Origin: Siphlonurus alternatus
Lineage: Eukaryota; Arthropoda; Insecta; Ephemeroptera; Siphlonuridae
DNA length: 64,000 bases
Assembly (NCBI GenBank): GCA_949825025.1
Contig: OX463781.1
Span: 28,529,192-28,593,191, forward strand
Direction: 5' to 3'
Shown: positions 13,101 through 24,416 of the stretch, one piece after another
Layout: each line of letters opens with the position of its first letter
Position numbering within the stretch: position 1 is the first letter of the stretch
Program-made: the position numbers and the translations under genes
The notes under the pieces: generated by a model
The model's database searches: none
Told to the model about the DNA's origin: nothing
The model's input: the letters and a program-made list of their open reading frames with translations, nothing else

Positions 13101-13450
13101 AAGAGTACATTTTGTGTTTCACAGACTCGGAGGAATGCCAGGTCGTCCGTGTCTTCTGCGGAGTATCTGCGAGGCGGCCACGTTCCCGCTGGAGCACGAT
13201 GGACTCGTGGGACAGCTGCTGCAAGTCATCCTCACGTAAGTTACCTCCTCATTGGCTGCTCAATCAGTCACGTGACCAGTCACGTGTGTGCAGGCCCTCG
13301 AGCACCATGGAGAACGGTGCGCTGCACAGCGACTACCCCGCGGCCGAGGAGCTGGGCAGACGAGGCGCAGACTGTGGCGCCACCTTCCCCGCGTGTCTCT
13401 CCACGCCTCTCGAGCTGATGTCGACACTCGCCTCGTGGGCACCACCGTGA
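4222..13450 (+). CDS. DM4/DM12 family protein, gene B (four exons)
   Basis: Exons 4222-4368, 4987-5219, 13125-13235 and 13294-13450 join with matching phases (0, 2, 2) into a 215-aa protein. It starts with a signal peptide (MNLCCRLLETCVVLVLAVLV, cleavage near PCGAGDA). Next come RLARQLLYYSGTEVE, the counterpart of the family's N-terminal RYLLFPPGS-type motif, the central region (LVLVIPLKGP), and the Cys-x5-Cys and Cys-x6-Cys pairs. The protein is expected to be secreted; function is unknown. Intron 2 is 7.9 kb because of a 3.3-kb hAT-like element and nested repeats. The usual Cys-Pro of exon 4 is Cys-Leu here. ATG 4222 is chosen because it opens the signal peptide; ATG 4218 is out of frame. 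Joining exon 2 to exons 3-4 across 7.9 kb is inferred from phase and order. Tandem AATAAA lie at 13608-13619. Confidence 0.8.
4987..5219 (+). CDS. Gene B exon 2
   Basis: 233 nt after acceptor ctactgtccccag, phase 0 in, phase 2 out at CGAGAG|gtgagcc. Encodes LNLVLVIPLKGPQHDV... to ...AVEVLLER. Only moderately similar to gene A exon 2. Confidence 0.9.
7063..7127. repeat. (AT)n microsatellite
   Basis: About 65 bases of AT dinucleotides, directly abutting the CAGGGGCGG end of the hAT-like element. The YIYI-type ORFs here are artefacts. Confidence 0.95.
8340..8367. mobile_element. Solo end of the cgcgattcacgaa MITE family
   Basis: ttcgttcgtgaatcgcgccca matches the terminus of the element at 1809-1964. 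No clean partner arm was found, so it is probably a degraded copy. Confidence 0.4.
8740..9082. mobile_element. Fold-back element built of TTCGGTGTAAG sub-repeats
   Basis: The left arm (8742-8800) reads as degenerate copies of ttcggtgtaag. The right arm (about 8960-9080) is the reverse complement with additional copies (cttacaccgaa). The outer 58 nt pair almost perfectly. It is nested inside the 3.3-kb hAT-like element. Confidence 0.75.
13125..13235 (+). CDS. Gene B exon 3
   Basis: 111 nt, acceptor tgtttcacag, donor CTCAC|gtaagt, phase 2 in and out. Nearly identical to gene A exon 3 (His to Gln in LLHVIL). Confidence 0.9.
13294..13450 (+). CDS. Gene B exon 4 (terminal)
   Basis: 157 nt after gtgtgcag, ending ...STLASWAPP and TGA. 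Nearly identical to gene A exon 4, but CCC to CTC turns the FPACP motif into FPACL. Confidence 0.9.
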
Positions 13451-13607
13451 CAAATCAAGCATTACCTTATGACTCAACCTCCAACTATTCTCCATTTACA
13501 TAATTATCTTTCAGTCACCACATCTAACCTTTAATCTTCTTTTCACAGTCCGTCATGGAAATTTAGTGATGCAATTTAGGATTACTTGCAGCGGAACAGA
13601 TGTTCCA

Positions 13608-13619
13608 AATAAAAATAAA
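13608..13619 (+). terminator. Tandem AATAAA polyadenylation signals, gene B
   Basis: Two back-to-back AATAAA hexamers about 160 nt after the gene B stop codon. Position is plausible; use is not shown by the sequence. Confidence 0.45.
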
Positions 13620-15074
13620 ACATTAATTTGAAAATTTTAACGGTCACCAGAGACCATTTGAGACGTCCGTGCCTTGTCTAGACTTGGAAACTACAGTTAC
13701 GTAGCCTGACGACTTCCGTTCTCAGACTATTTCAATGACTCAATTTTCAATTTTAATGACCTGTTTCATCATCCCCAAAGACACGGATGTCTCGTATGGT
13801 TATTACACATTAGTCAAGATGTCTGACATTTGATTTTCAAACATCTACAAAAAAGAAGCTCCCAAATAAATCCACCTTCACTCTCTAACTTAATCTTGTA
13901 AGTCTCTGACGTGATTTCCATCGTGACTTCCATGTAAATCGTAGGGAGGCCCCATTCAACTTAGTGACTTTACGAAAAAGGTTCCCTGCTTGCTTCTTCC
14001 TTCAAATAAATTTGTAAAAAAACAAACTGAAAATTTTTTTATCATTGAAATGCATCGTCTTAGTGTTAGCTGAATTTAAATGTAAAATTGTTATAAAGAA
14101 AGTTGTAACAAGTTCTTTATGCTCACTTTAGGTTTTGTCTAAAACGCCATATGCCACCACCTATATACTAGCTTTTTCTATTTCTAACTTTACTTTTCTC
14201 TATCCTCCTTGAGTTTCGTACACTCAATTTCCCTGAACTAAAACTTACAACTCTCTACAAGTTTTCAACTATATATTTCTTTTTTTATCAGCACTCCCCT
14301 TAAAAAAACTTTTCATCGTGTCGCACTAAAAAAAGAAAATCTATAATAAATATAGCTTTCGTATTTTATGATGATTTGTAAATACTTGTATAGAAAAATA
14401 TATTAAAATCAGTTTTCTTATGATAAAAAAAAACTCTTTTTATCTATCAAAGAAAAAAATTTGTAACCAAACTGAAAGAGATATGATAGAAAAGCTTTTC
14501 CATAAAATACTATCTTGTATACACATAATATGTATAGGACCAGTATAATTTTTAGATTTGAATTACGACTACAAGCTATAATTTTACTGCAATATCTTGA
14601 ATACATATATAATATATGTATATTCTAAGAAATATGTTGCTTTTAAAAACTTGCAAGTTTGTAATCTCTTTTGTTGTATAACATTTATTATGCATCGAGT
14701 TTGTTATAAAAAAATCTTCATTTGCTAACTTTATAAATACAAATTATTATTTTAGATCTAAAATAGAATAAAAGTTATAATTAAATTCAAATGACTACAT
14801 CTTTTAATTTGATTTGTACCTATATTTAAAAGTTTTATAAAAAAAATTAAAGATTTGAAGTACAAAAAAAAAAACAATGGTTAAAAAACAATTAGCAGAA
14901 AAAAAAATAATCAAGAAGAAAATTTAGAATTAACTTCATGATATTTTATTGAAATCATAGCATTAAAAAAACTTGGTGGCAAATTTCAAATTTACAGTTA
15001 GTTTCAAATTAACTTTCTACATAAATCTACGTCCTTGGTTACTTTGATCTGACGTAAATCAGAACTGTAAAAAC

Positions 15075-15234
15075 AAAGCGGTGAGGCGAGGGGTTCTAAT
15101 TGGCGAGGCACGTTTGGCCGGACGAACGTTCTCCAAGTCACCTAGCAGTGTGAAGACGGACTCCGAGCGGACAAGATGCTACCAGCTGGCGATGCGTGAC
15201 CATGCCGCGCTCACCACTAATTCACCGCACCTGC
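15075..15234 (+). promoter_or_regulatory. GC-rich island, candidate 5' untranslated exon of gene C
   Basis: A GC-rich patch ending in a good donor (CACCTGCAG|gtaatc). It lies 1.2 kb upstream of gene C, whose start codon follows an acceptor-like tgcgtagcccag|cATG. Splicing between them would give a non-coding leader. Speculative; it could also be a promoter or an unrelated exon. Confidence 0.3.
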
Positions 15235-15317
15235 AGGTAATCCGAGAGGTCTTTGCTCTTTATTGCGTCACCCCTTGGGCTGAGTGACGACGCCAGCTAA
15301 ATGATTATCACAACATT

Positions 15318-15318
<1 letters not shown>

Positions 15319-15378
<60 letters not shown>
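15319..15378. repeat. (CT)n microsatellite
   Basis: About 60 bases of CT repeats. The minus-strand Arg-Glu ORFs over this and the next repeat are artefacts. Confidence 0.95.
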
Positions 15379-15382
<4 letters not shown>

Positions 15383-15508
15383 CTCTATGTACCTTTCTAT
15401 CTCTACCATTGGTTGGTTGTTATCTTGCCTTCTATAAATATTCCCTCTCTCACTAATTTGGTCCATTCCTTGCCGACTGCTTTCTCTATAACTCTCTGTT
15501 TCTAGCCC

Positions 15509-15688
<180 letters not shown>

Positions 15689-16469
15689 CCCTTCAATATT
15701 TACATTGCACAGTTTAATATTCCCCTGGTGACGCGACAACCATATTTGAGTATTCTTGAAGTACAGTTCTTGAGATGACTTATTTGTGGTTCATTGAAGT
15801 GAAAGACATAACATTTCTCTACAAACTTTATATAACTGTAAGATGAAGGTACTCCAACATAAGGGTAGGTATATACTTGTCCCCCATCACGTAAGACAGT
15901 GAAGTAATTTAATTTTCTTGTCAAAACTTAGGCAAATAAATTAAATGACGAATGATAATATTTTTATTATATTAATTAGTAAAGTCATTCTGAAAAATTT
16001 AATATTTCATTATAATTTTAATTTCAAAGATCTAAAAGTTTGATGATTTCTCTTAATTACTTTAGTTTGTGAATGTTGAAATGTATGTGTTTTTTTATCA
16101 TTTAGATAAATTCTGTCACTCTTTATAAATCATCGTTGAAGATAATTTAATTATAATTACGAAAATCTTATTTTAGTAAAAATTGAGAAGTTGGCGTTCA
16201 ACTTTTATACATTTTGTTTAAATAATAAAATTAACAAAATCATACTAAAGTAAGTTAGAAATATTTCATGCACTTTTAAATTATATATAATGATCCAAAT
16301 CCATTATGTAAAACTATGATATATAGCTTATTTTCTTGTGCAAACATTGCAAAATGAGATTTGCATATTATATTTGACATATCTTGTATAAAAAAAGATA
16401 TCTGCTATTATTAAAAAAAAAGGAACAGTCCAACTCTCATAACTTTTAACGTCCCCTGCGTAGCCCAGC

Positions 16470-16628
16470 ATGTCCCTTACGAGTGTCTCTGGGCCTAGAC
16501 GAGGGTGGGCCCTGGGTCCCACAGTGCTGCTCCTACTGCTGCTGCTGTCTCCAGGAAGGCCCGCAAGACCGCCTGTCGTGTCTCGCCGAGTGCGCTACCT
16601 CCTCTTCCCTCCAGGCAGCAACATGGGG
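16470..16628 (+). CDS. Gene C exon 1 (signal peptide)
   Basis: 53 codons from ATG to ATGGGG|gtgagc, phase 0. An acceptor-like tgcgtagcccag lies one base before the ATG, so an upstream leader exon is possible. Confidence 0.88.
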
Positions 16629-19061
16629 GTGAGCATGACCTTGACTGACCTCAACCTTTCACTCCAGTTTCCATATTTTAAGCTCTGACAATAGTATTAG
16701 TCATGTGACCTTTCTGAATCTAATTATGTTGAACTATTGACACACTAAAGACAAGCGAATGTTTTCTATATCCTCTCATAAAAGACAGTGAAGTTTGAAT
16801 TAAGGGGCATTTCCATGGAGCGTGGAAAGCGAGAGGCTTTACGCGGCGAGAAAGGCGCACTTGCTTCAATGTCATATGGCGGCCATGTTGGCGTGGAAAA
16901 ATCGCTTTCCCGCGGCGATTAAATCGCGCCGCGATTTTTCCACGCCAACATGGCCGCCATATGACATTGAAGCAAGTGCGCCTTTCTCACCGCGTAAAGC
17001 CTCGCTTTCCACGCTCCATGGAAATGCGCCTTTAAGCTTACGTAGTTAAATAGTTATTTTAATGAGAACTTGATAAAATTATTAACATTAAGGAATTTAC
17101 TCAAAACCTATAAAGCAGTTTTAACTTTTATAAAATTACAACATATTTCATCATTGTAGTGATTATAGATCATAGTATTGAATAATGATAAAATATCAAA
17201 TAAAGTAAGAATTGGTACTTAATGGACTGTACAACTGATAAGATACCATAAACTTGATACGTCATGACGTACACTTACCATTACATCTCTCCTTCCCAAC
17301 ATCAGTAAGTGTAAAGGTGGGTTTACGTGCGAATGACAAGGCACACCTAACGTGAAGTTCTATGACAGCCAATCGAATTTGTCACGTTGCGATGACGCAA
17401 TTGACATTCGCTATATGATTTCATACTTCGCTCTGAAACAAGCACCCATGTAACTGCAGATCGAGGCGGCGCTGTCCATCCCGGTCCAAAAGAGCGTCAA
17501 CGTGGCGATGAACATCGAGGCCAACTACTTGCTCCCGGACAATGCCACGCAGTTCTTCCCGGACAAACAAACCGGCTCTTTGTGGACGGAGGGGGTGGCG
17601 AGGCTCGGTGGTAGCTTTGGAATCACCAGGCGCAAAGCGTACGCCACAATCGAGACCATGATGAGCAAGTATGCAACCAGCACAACACATCTTAGCATTA
17701 GTTGCGTCTTATTTTGAGACATAAATTCAAAACTTCAAATACTGAGACATTTTGAGTCAACGATGTAAGAAATACTGCAATTTAACAAAATGAAAAATAA
17801 TTTAAAAATTAATTTTTATAGAAATGAGTGTTTTCTAAGATTTTTTTATTCGAAAATTTGAATTCATTTTAATGTAGTATAATTAAATAATTTTGATTCC
17901 ATATGTGATTGACAGCAAATCATCATTATAACAACAGAAATGACTTTAATTTAATTTCATCGTCCACAAAAACCATTTTTTTCGTTGCTAAGTTTCCATC
18001 CCTCAATCTCCAGCTTTATTTCTTGCCCTGAAGTACGTTGTCAAGGGAACGCCCTACCTCTCCCGATGAACCTCTGGGATTTAAGGCTAAGGTAGCAGTC
18101 TCCAATTACTGCCAGTATTTCTTGTTTGAGTGACCCTCAATCCATGATCTCACGTCAGCAAAAGACCCGGCGCATGGTCTCGTAAAATATAACAAAATAC
18201 TGCAACGTTAAGTCAAAAATTTATTAATTACTAATAATTTTTTTAAGTAAAAACATTACAGTCCAATTTTTATGCAGCATTTAAATTACATTATGTTCTG
18301 AACAAATTAATTAGAAGTGTGTTTCTAACATAAAGACCGCAATCAAAACTTTTCCTCTTAATTTTGTTATCTGTCAGAAACTTTCTTCAACTTTTTACTC
18401 CCAATGAAATTAAAACTCCTGGAGTCAAACCAACAGTTCTTTCGGCTTTAACGTTTTTTTTTTTTTAACATTTTATCCATTTTGTAATTCAAACTTTTTT
18501 AAATTTTATGGAAATAGCATTAATATAGATTAATTTTTGTGTGCTTTTCAATATCAGATACACATTGAGTAATTAATACTTTTATCACGTTATAATTATG
18601 TATTTATAATAGAAAAATGTCCATAAATTTTTTTTTATGCTTCTCATGAATTATATATTTGTTAAATTCTTATTGTAAAAATAGCCAATTATTTTTGGTT
18701 AAAAGTAAAATTAGCAAAAACACCATGATAAGATTTTCTATTGTTTACAGAATTGGATTGAATGGGCGTGCGTGTTTACTACGAGCAATCTGTGAGACTT
18801 CCGAGTCATCATTACGTCACAATGGACTGCTGGGTGATTTATTACACATCCTCTTCACGTAGGTGCAATTTGACACCCTGACACGTGTCGCGCATGCATC
18901 ATCTCACATATCTTCTCAGGCCATCCAGCTCGAATGCCGAGGATTTGCCTGCCGAATTCGCAGCTGCCGAGGAACGTGGGGTGAGAGGCGAGGACTGTGA
19001 ACGTGCCCACCCCGCCTGTCCCTCGGGAATCTTCCAGCTCTTCACCACTCTTGACGATTGA
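16470..19061 (+). CDS. DM4/DM12 family protein, gene C (four exons)
   Basis: Exons 16470-16628, 17460-17668, 18751-18858 and 18920-19061 join in phase (0, 2, 2) to a 205-aa protein ending in TGA. Exon 1 has a leucine-rich signal peptide (GPTVLLLLLLLSPG) and the classic family motif RRVRYLLFPPGSNMG. Exon 2 has IEAALSIPVQKSVNVAMNIE and the residues ANYLLPDN. Exon 3 carries NGRACLLRAICE (Cys-x5-Cys). Exon 4 carries EDCERAHPACPSG (Cys-x6-Cys-Pro). It is the most canonical of the three genes and the most diverged from A and B. Expected to be secreted; role unknown. Intron 1 holds a 228-bp perfect palindrome. It ends convergently towards the nAChR gene 6.5 kb away. Confidence 0.9.
16804..17031. mobile_element. 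Long GC-rich palindromic MITE in gene C intron 1
   Basis: Arms of about 105 nt, nearly perfect, beginning ggggcatttccatggagcgt. They are flanked by TTAA at 16800-16803 and 17032-17035. The centre is tcgcgccgcga-like. No coding capacity; the ORF inside is a shadow of the palindrome. Confidence 0.85.
17032..17459 (+). other. Rest of gene C intron 1
   Basis: AT-rich. At 17315-17412 a GC-richer piece (ggtgggtttacgtgcgaatg ... attgacattcgc) has weak inverted ends and may be a degraded MITE. Confidence 0.35.
17460..17668 (+). CDS. Gene C exon 2
   Basis: 209 nt after acceptor gtaactgcag. Phase 0 in, phase 2 out at ATGAGCAA|gtatgc. GC-rich coding sequence. Confidence 0.9.
17669..18750 (+). other. 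Gene C intron 2
   Basis: AT-rich. Nothing recognised apart from a pyrimidine-rich patch near 17990-18180 with no ORF. Confidence 0.5.
18751..18858 (+). CDS. Gene C exon 3
   Basis: 108 nt, acceptor ttgtttacag, donor CTTCAC|gtaggt, phase 2 in and out. Encodes IGLNGRACLLRAICETSESS and the GLLGDLLHILF helix. Confidence 0.9.
18920..19061 (+). CDS. Gene C exon 4 (terminal)
   Basis: 142 nt after tatcttctcag. Carries EDCERAHPACPSG, ends ...LFTTLDD and TGA at 19059-19061. Confidence 0.88.
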
Positions 19062-19462
19062 CACATGCAAAGGTACACTACTGGAATTGAAAAATATTAC
19101 TCTAAATTTATGAAAATATGCTAACAACAATAGTGATCATAGTGCTTGTTATTTTAATTTTTAAGACATGTAGTAAGAATTACATAATTTATAAAAAGCA
19201 TGTACTAAATTTGATAAATATGCTTGAAAATTATGTACACTTGTCAATTTGTCCTAGGGTACAAGTAACCACGACCAACACCGGTATATTGTGGTGTTTT
19301 ACGCTCTTAAATATTAGATACTGAATGGATTTCCGGTACTTATACTTTGAGCAAGCTGCATATTATAATTGCATATTTCGATAAAGGATGTATTTATATT
19401 TTAATATTTTTCTTATATATTTTTTAACATTCTCAAAATCTCAAAGGACGCTCTGACGTCAT

Positions 19463-19633
19463 CAGGCACGGATCCAGGGGGCTAGGTGGGCTGCAGCCCC
19501 CCTCTCCCCTAAATTTTGGATTTAACATGGGCAATATAGGCACTTCCCCCACTTCATTTTTTTTTTTTTTTTTTTTTAACATTGGCCTTATGGAGGAAGC
19601 CCCCTCCGAAATTTTTTCCTGGATCCGCGCCTG
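19463..19633. mobile_element. hAT-type MITE with perfect 8-bp target duplication
   Basis: Ends caggcacggatccagg and cctggatccgcgcctg, flanked on both sides by gacgtcat (19455-19462 and 19634-19641). Inside are C-rich and T-rich runs and the phrase catgggcaatatagg, which recurs at about 35880. An 8-bp duplication with CAGG..CCTG ends is typical of hAT. Confidence 0.92.
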
Positions 19634-20492
19634 GACGTCATAGTCATGAAAATAATCTGTAACAGGGTCTTCACCCCCCTAACTTTTTAGGGTGTCAGAG
19701 GGCTAAAAAAAATTGGAAAAACATATAATCTTAACTCTGGTCTTCTATACAAATTTACAATAAAAAAAAATCGTGCAGATTGTCAATTGTAAATGTAAAT
19801 GTATAAATAAAGATGTATTTTATATTCTCTTTTGTTAAAAAAAATTTAAGTGGTTATAGGAAGCAATACAACATCTTCTTTCCCCAGATGCTCTCAGCTT
19901 TAACTAGAAATGATTCATCGGGATTGTATAATATTACTACCATTTGTCTGTTCATTACCTCCTGCTAGTCTAAAAAATTCAGTCTGGCTATTACTTTACT
20001 TGCGTACCATCCAGACCATGAAAAAAAGCATCAAAATTGAAAAGCGTTAAAACTTATTGTGGATATAAATGAAGTTAAATTATGAGCAGTCTTAAGAATT
20101 TTGAAGGATATTTTCTCAAATAGAATATTAAATTAATATATGAGAAATGACGATGAAATTTTCGTTTATACTATATAGTATAAATTTGGAATAATAATCT
20201 TTATAAAATTAATAATAATTTGCATTATTTCAAAGTACAAAGAGACAATCTTACTTAAATGGTGTATAAAATATTAATATGAATCGTTTGAAGTTCTAAA
20301 TTAGCATAGTAATAATATTAATGATATATTATTTAATGTAATAATAATTTCATACGTTTATAATTACTCAATTTTAAAGCTAAGAGTGTACATAAGAGTG
20401 TGCAATCCTTGATAATTCAATAATTCTGATGATTTGGAATTGAAATGGCTGCCATATTGTGACAATTTTCTAACACTATAATCAGTTTACTT

Positions 20493-20495
<3 letters not shown>

Positions 20496-20536
<41 letters not shown>
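20496..20536. repeat. Poly-T tract
   Basis: 41 consecutive T. Confidence 0.97.
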
Positions 20537-20538
<2 letters not shown>

Positions 20539-20700
20539 GGACGGCATCCAGTTGAGTAATAATTAAATATATCACCAGTTGCGACTTGCTTTAGAAATGC
20601 TAGGTCACTCACTTAACACGAAAACACGAAGCGGCATTTATACCTGTTTCATACGACGTTGACGATGATAAATATTTTACTTGAGCGGGAAGATTTGACT

Positions 20701-21018
20701 ATGGACAACCTACATGAAAATTTTTATTGCAGAAATTAATAGGGGGAGTCAAATTATGCTACTCTGATTTTGTTATGCTTTTTAGAGCCCGGAAAGTATT
20801 GCTAAAAGTTAGGAAAGGTTTAGGTTTGAAGTCATGCCTCTTTTAGTCCCTATCTTTCTATTAAAAAGTAATGTCTATTAAAGCCTCTCTCGGTACTTTC
20901 AATAATATTTTTTTAAATAGTTCCCGGGCTGTAAAAAATCTAAATAAAATCATAGGAGCATAATTTAGTACTTATTTTTTTATTACTGCAATAAAAATTG
21001 TTCATGTAGCTTGTCCAT
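20701..21018. mobile_element. Fold-back MITE, diverged copy of the 'gcccggaa' family
   Basis: Arms atggacaacctacatgaaaa and its complement near 21018. Interior pieces (ttattgcagaaatt, agagcccggaaagta, actttcaataat) match the elements at 24128-24416 and 50784-51105. The central palindrome is degraded. Confidence 0.7.
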
Positions 21019-21497
21019 TACATGGATATTGGTCTAAAATGGCAAACTCAAAAAAAAATACTTTTGAGCGAACAGACTATAGCCATGCTAGCAATGAATC
21101 TCTCTGCGACTCCACTAATGAAAGCTCCATGTTTCATACGCAGGTAAATTCCAAAGGTGATGAAGTCTTCGCCTCGCGTGTGCCACTCAAGAAAGTCGTG
21201 ATCTTCGCCGAATTCACGTCTTCACGCTTCGTCTATGTCGCCCCGTACAATCTTTCATTATAATAAAACCTTTGTTCTATAATTAAGACTCTTTAATGAT
21301 TTTATCCTTATGTCTTGAATATTAATTTAATATACTCTCGGTAAACTAATATTATATATCATTAAATTTTCTAGTATATAGCTTTTGGATTAAAAGCTGT
21401 ATGCTAATTAGTTAAGAACGCTGTATTATGACAAAGTCATCTTCTTTCTATTGCAGTAAAAATAATATTAATACTATACTGTAAAAAATAATGTTAA

Positions 21498-21916
21498 AGG
21501 GGTACCAAAGTGAATACTTTTGTTACATGTTCGGGCAGCTATGAATTATTCTGATATCCCGGTGGCTCAATATTTTCGTACAATGCCTAGTTATTTTACA
21601 ATTAATTATTTAGTTTGAAAAGTGAGTTTGAAAACCGTTGGTTGATTCAAGCATCCCCGCCGCCGCAGCAGCCGGTGATACGACAAGAAGGGGGCGGGAG
21701 GAGGTTCCCCCGATTCGCGGGAGATTCTCGTCGTATCAGCGGCTACTGCTGAAGCGCACAGACTTGAATCAACCAACGGTTTTCAAACTCACTTTTCAAA
21801 CTAAATAATTAATTGTAAAATAACTAGGCATTGTATGAAAATATTGAGCCACAAGGATATCAGAATAATTCGTAGCTTCCCGAACATGTAAAAAAAGTAT
21901 TCACTTTGGTACCCCT
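21498..21916. mobile_element. 419-bp fold-back MITE flanked by TTAA
   Basis: Starts aggggtaccaaagtgaatac and ends in the complement. TTAA on both sides (21494-21497, 21917-21920). Arms of about 160 nt enclose a GC-rich centre with its own imperfect inverted repeat (gatacgacaagaag / ctcgtcgtatc). Confidence 0.88.
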
Positions 21917-23646
21917 TTAAGAAAAAAATTTTTTCTTGTAATTTTAACATATAATTGCAATATTCTCTTTTAAGTGTAAAAATGTATTTAAGTCAATCCT
22001 AGTGCACTAGAACGAGCCTTAGTAAACGGTATTGCCAGCATTTTATGAACCCATAAACTTTAAAATAAAAATTTATATTTTTCAGTTAATAAATTTATAA
22101 CTTTCTTTTTTATATCATTTTCAGACTATAACTGTAAAACCAATGGACTCAGAAACAAATTTGTTATGAATTTAAGTGTTTTTCAACATTACCAAGATAG
22201 GTCTTGCACTAAAGCTACCCTACTGAAATTTGTTAATATAATAAAACACTGAAAAAATTGTATTTAAATTCAAATATAACCATGTCCAAACTATCGTAAT
22301 TATTTTACATTATGTATACCTCATAACTCGTAAAACTAACCAAGTTATAAAATTTACTAAAATAATTATAATAATATAAGTTTGTAATAACTTGACACTT
22401 AATTAAAATTGCTTTTCTTTCGTCAACTCTTTATTATAAACAAACTGAACGATACATTATTTTTTTTTACAAATTTCATTAATAAAAGTTTTCAACAATG
22501 TAATGCATAATACACATTTGCAAATTATGAATAATAATAACTTTAATCATCAACATTTAAGCCTTTTTTATTAACACAACACAATAATAATATAGGCCTA
22601 TATTATATAACAATTATATAGCTAGTTAAATCAAATTTAACAAAAAAACTTACTACTGTATTACATACATAGTAACAGAAAAACTTTTATTCCAGATACC
22701 TATATTATATACAGTACAGGCGTCACCGTAAAATCTCTTACACAAATAGATGGCAGCAGTTTCACTAAATTGTCCAAATATTACCGACGCTATTGCCACC
22801 TATTGGCGAGGGAATTTTCACAAGCCGAGGAGCTAATTGATAACTCTTAGTTATCAGCTGTTAATCAGCAATATTTTATAGCACAGCATTAAAACATGAA
22901 CAAATGCAGCAACAATATGGTGTACAGTGAACAAAACACGTGAAAGAGAGGTAGGAAACCGGTAAGCGTAATCGAAATAGACCATAGTGAAAAATGAACG
23001 CGTTAGTATTTGAAGATAAAATATGCCCTGCTTAAAAAAGTGAAAATATTTAGCTAAAAATAAAAAATGGAAAAGTAAATAAAAAGCGAAATTAGACGTA
23101 TATTTTTGAAGACAGTGGATGTCTGGCTATCTTTCGCATTTGACTGTAAAATCTTTATTATGAGACTTGATAATTATATAAAAAAAATAATTGATGGTTT
23201 AGAAAAAAGTTTCATTTCTCCATAGTACAGTGTAGACCGAAAAAAATCACTGTGACATCGTATTTAATAAACAATTTCTAAGATACATATTTTATGATAA
23301 TTTAACCTTGCAAAACGATAAATTATTGAAAAAAAAGGGGGGGTCTTTTCGTAATCTTTATTTTACAAAAGTGTATTCTACGACAAATTTTAAAATTTCT
23401 TTTTTAATTTGCATTCCATTTTAGGCCTACACAACTAAAAGCATAATATATAGGTAACAGTAAAAATTCATTTATATACAAGTATTGTGACCCACCATAA
23501 CTGGTTATTGAGTCTTTAGAATTCTTTGTCGTACGCGTTTACCTACAAAGATTGTGTTTTGTGCCAGCAATTTAGCTCGCAATGTGTGACAACTCTTCAC
23601 ACGGTTTTATTTTCAATAATAATAATAAGAACAATACTGAATATTA

Positions 23647-23739
23647 AGATCTGTTCGTAAATATAAAATGAGAATCAAGAATGAAATTGTAAATTGCTCA
23701 ACTAATTCTTGAATCGATTGTGCATTTACGAACAGATCT
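23647..23739. mobile_element. Short fold-back element, AGATCTGTTCGTAAAT ends
   Basis: 93 bp with exact 16-nt inverted ends agatctgttcgtaaat. The same terminus is seen, degraded, at 2777. Confidence 0.75.
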
Positions 23740-24127
23740 ATTGTTATGTTTGCATTGAAGCAATTAAATTTTGATTACAAACTGAAATTGATAACTTTAC
23801 CTGGAATCCCTCTTTGCTAATGTCAAAACCTAATATATTTTATTTATTGTCAATGAAGCACTTTGCTATATTATACCTTTGAGGGTAAATCTCCTCTCAA
23901 ACCACACCATATTGGTGATCACTGATCAACGTGTTGTTATAAAATATATATATTTTTTAAATTATAACACAAACAAAAAAATATTCTATTTTTAAAAGCA
24001 AAATGGGGATTAATTTGAGGCTTTTCTATAAATCAAAACATGTTAACTTTTTTCTAACATTCAAGTTAACTTATCTGACGTTACATATTATTATATTATT
24101 TTTTTTTATTCGCAATTTTTTCTCAAT

Positions 24128-24416
24128 ACAATAGAGTATCGACCTCAATTTTTTTATTGCAGAAATGGATAGAGGATGCAAAGTTGTGCTACCCTGTTTT
24201 TTTTTTTTCAGATTTTTTAGAACCCGGGAACTATTTTTAAAAAATTATTTTAAGTTCTTTTTGTGACGTCACGAGACGCCGCACCTTAAGAAAAAGATAG
24301 GACTTGCCGCCGCGTGACGTCACAAAAAGGACTTTCAATAATTTTTTAAAAATACTTCCCGGGCTCTAAAAAATCTGAAAAAAATCAGAAAAAAATTGAG
24401 GTCGATATTCCATTGG
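24128..24416. mobile_element. Fold-back MITE with tgacgtca arms
   Basis: Nested palindrome: outer arms caatagagtatcgacctcaa and its complement, inner arms around tgtgacgtcac, centre ccttaagaaaaagat. About 90% the same design as 50784-51105, with the core in the opposite orientation. Confidence 0.88.

Larger units (their letters stand above)
5220..13124 (+). other. Gene B intron 2 (7.9 kb)
   Basis: AT-rich. Contains an AT microsatellite (7063-7127) interrupted by a 3.3-kb hAT-like element (7128-10453), which itself holds a fold-back at 8740-9082. No other DM4/DM12 exon was seen. The GC-richer patch at about 6830-6940 has no recognisable coding content. Confidence 0.5.

Noticed and set aside
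16822..17049. 75-codon ORF in gene C intron 1
   Set aside because: It lies within a perfect palindromic MITE, so the open frame mirrors itself and is not a gene.
21039..21263. 75-codon plus-strand ORF next to a MITE
   Set aside because: No recognisable domain, weak codon structure and located in transposon-rich DNA. Kept as unexplained rather than a gene.
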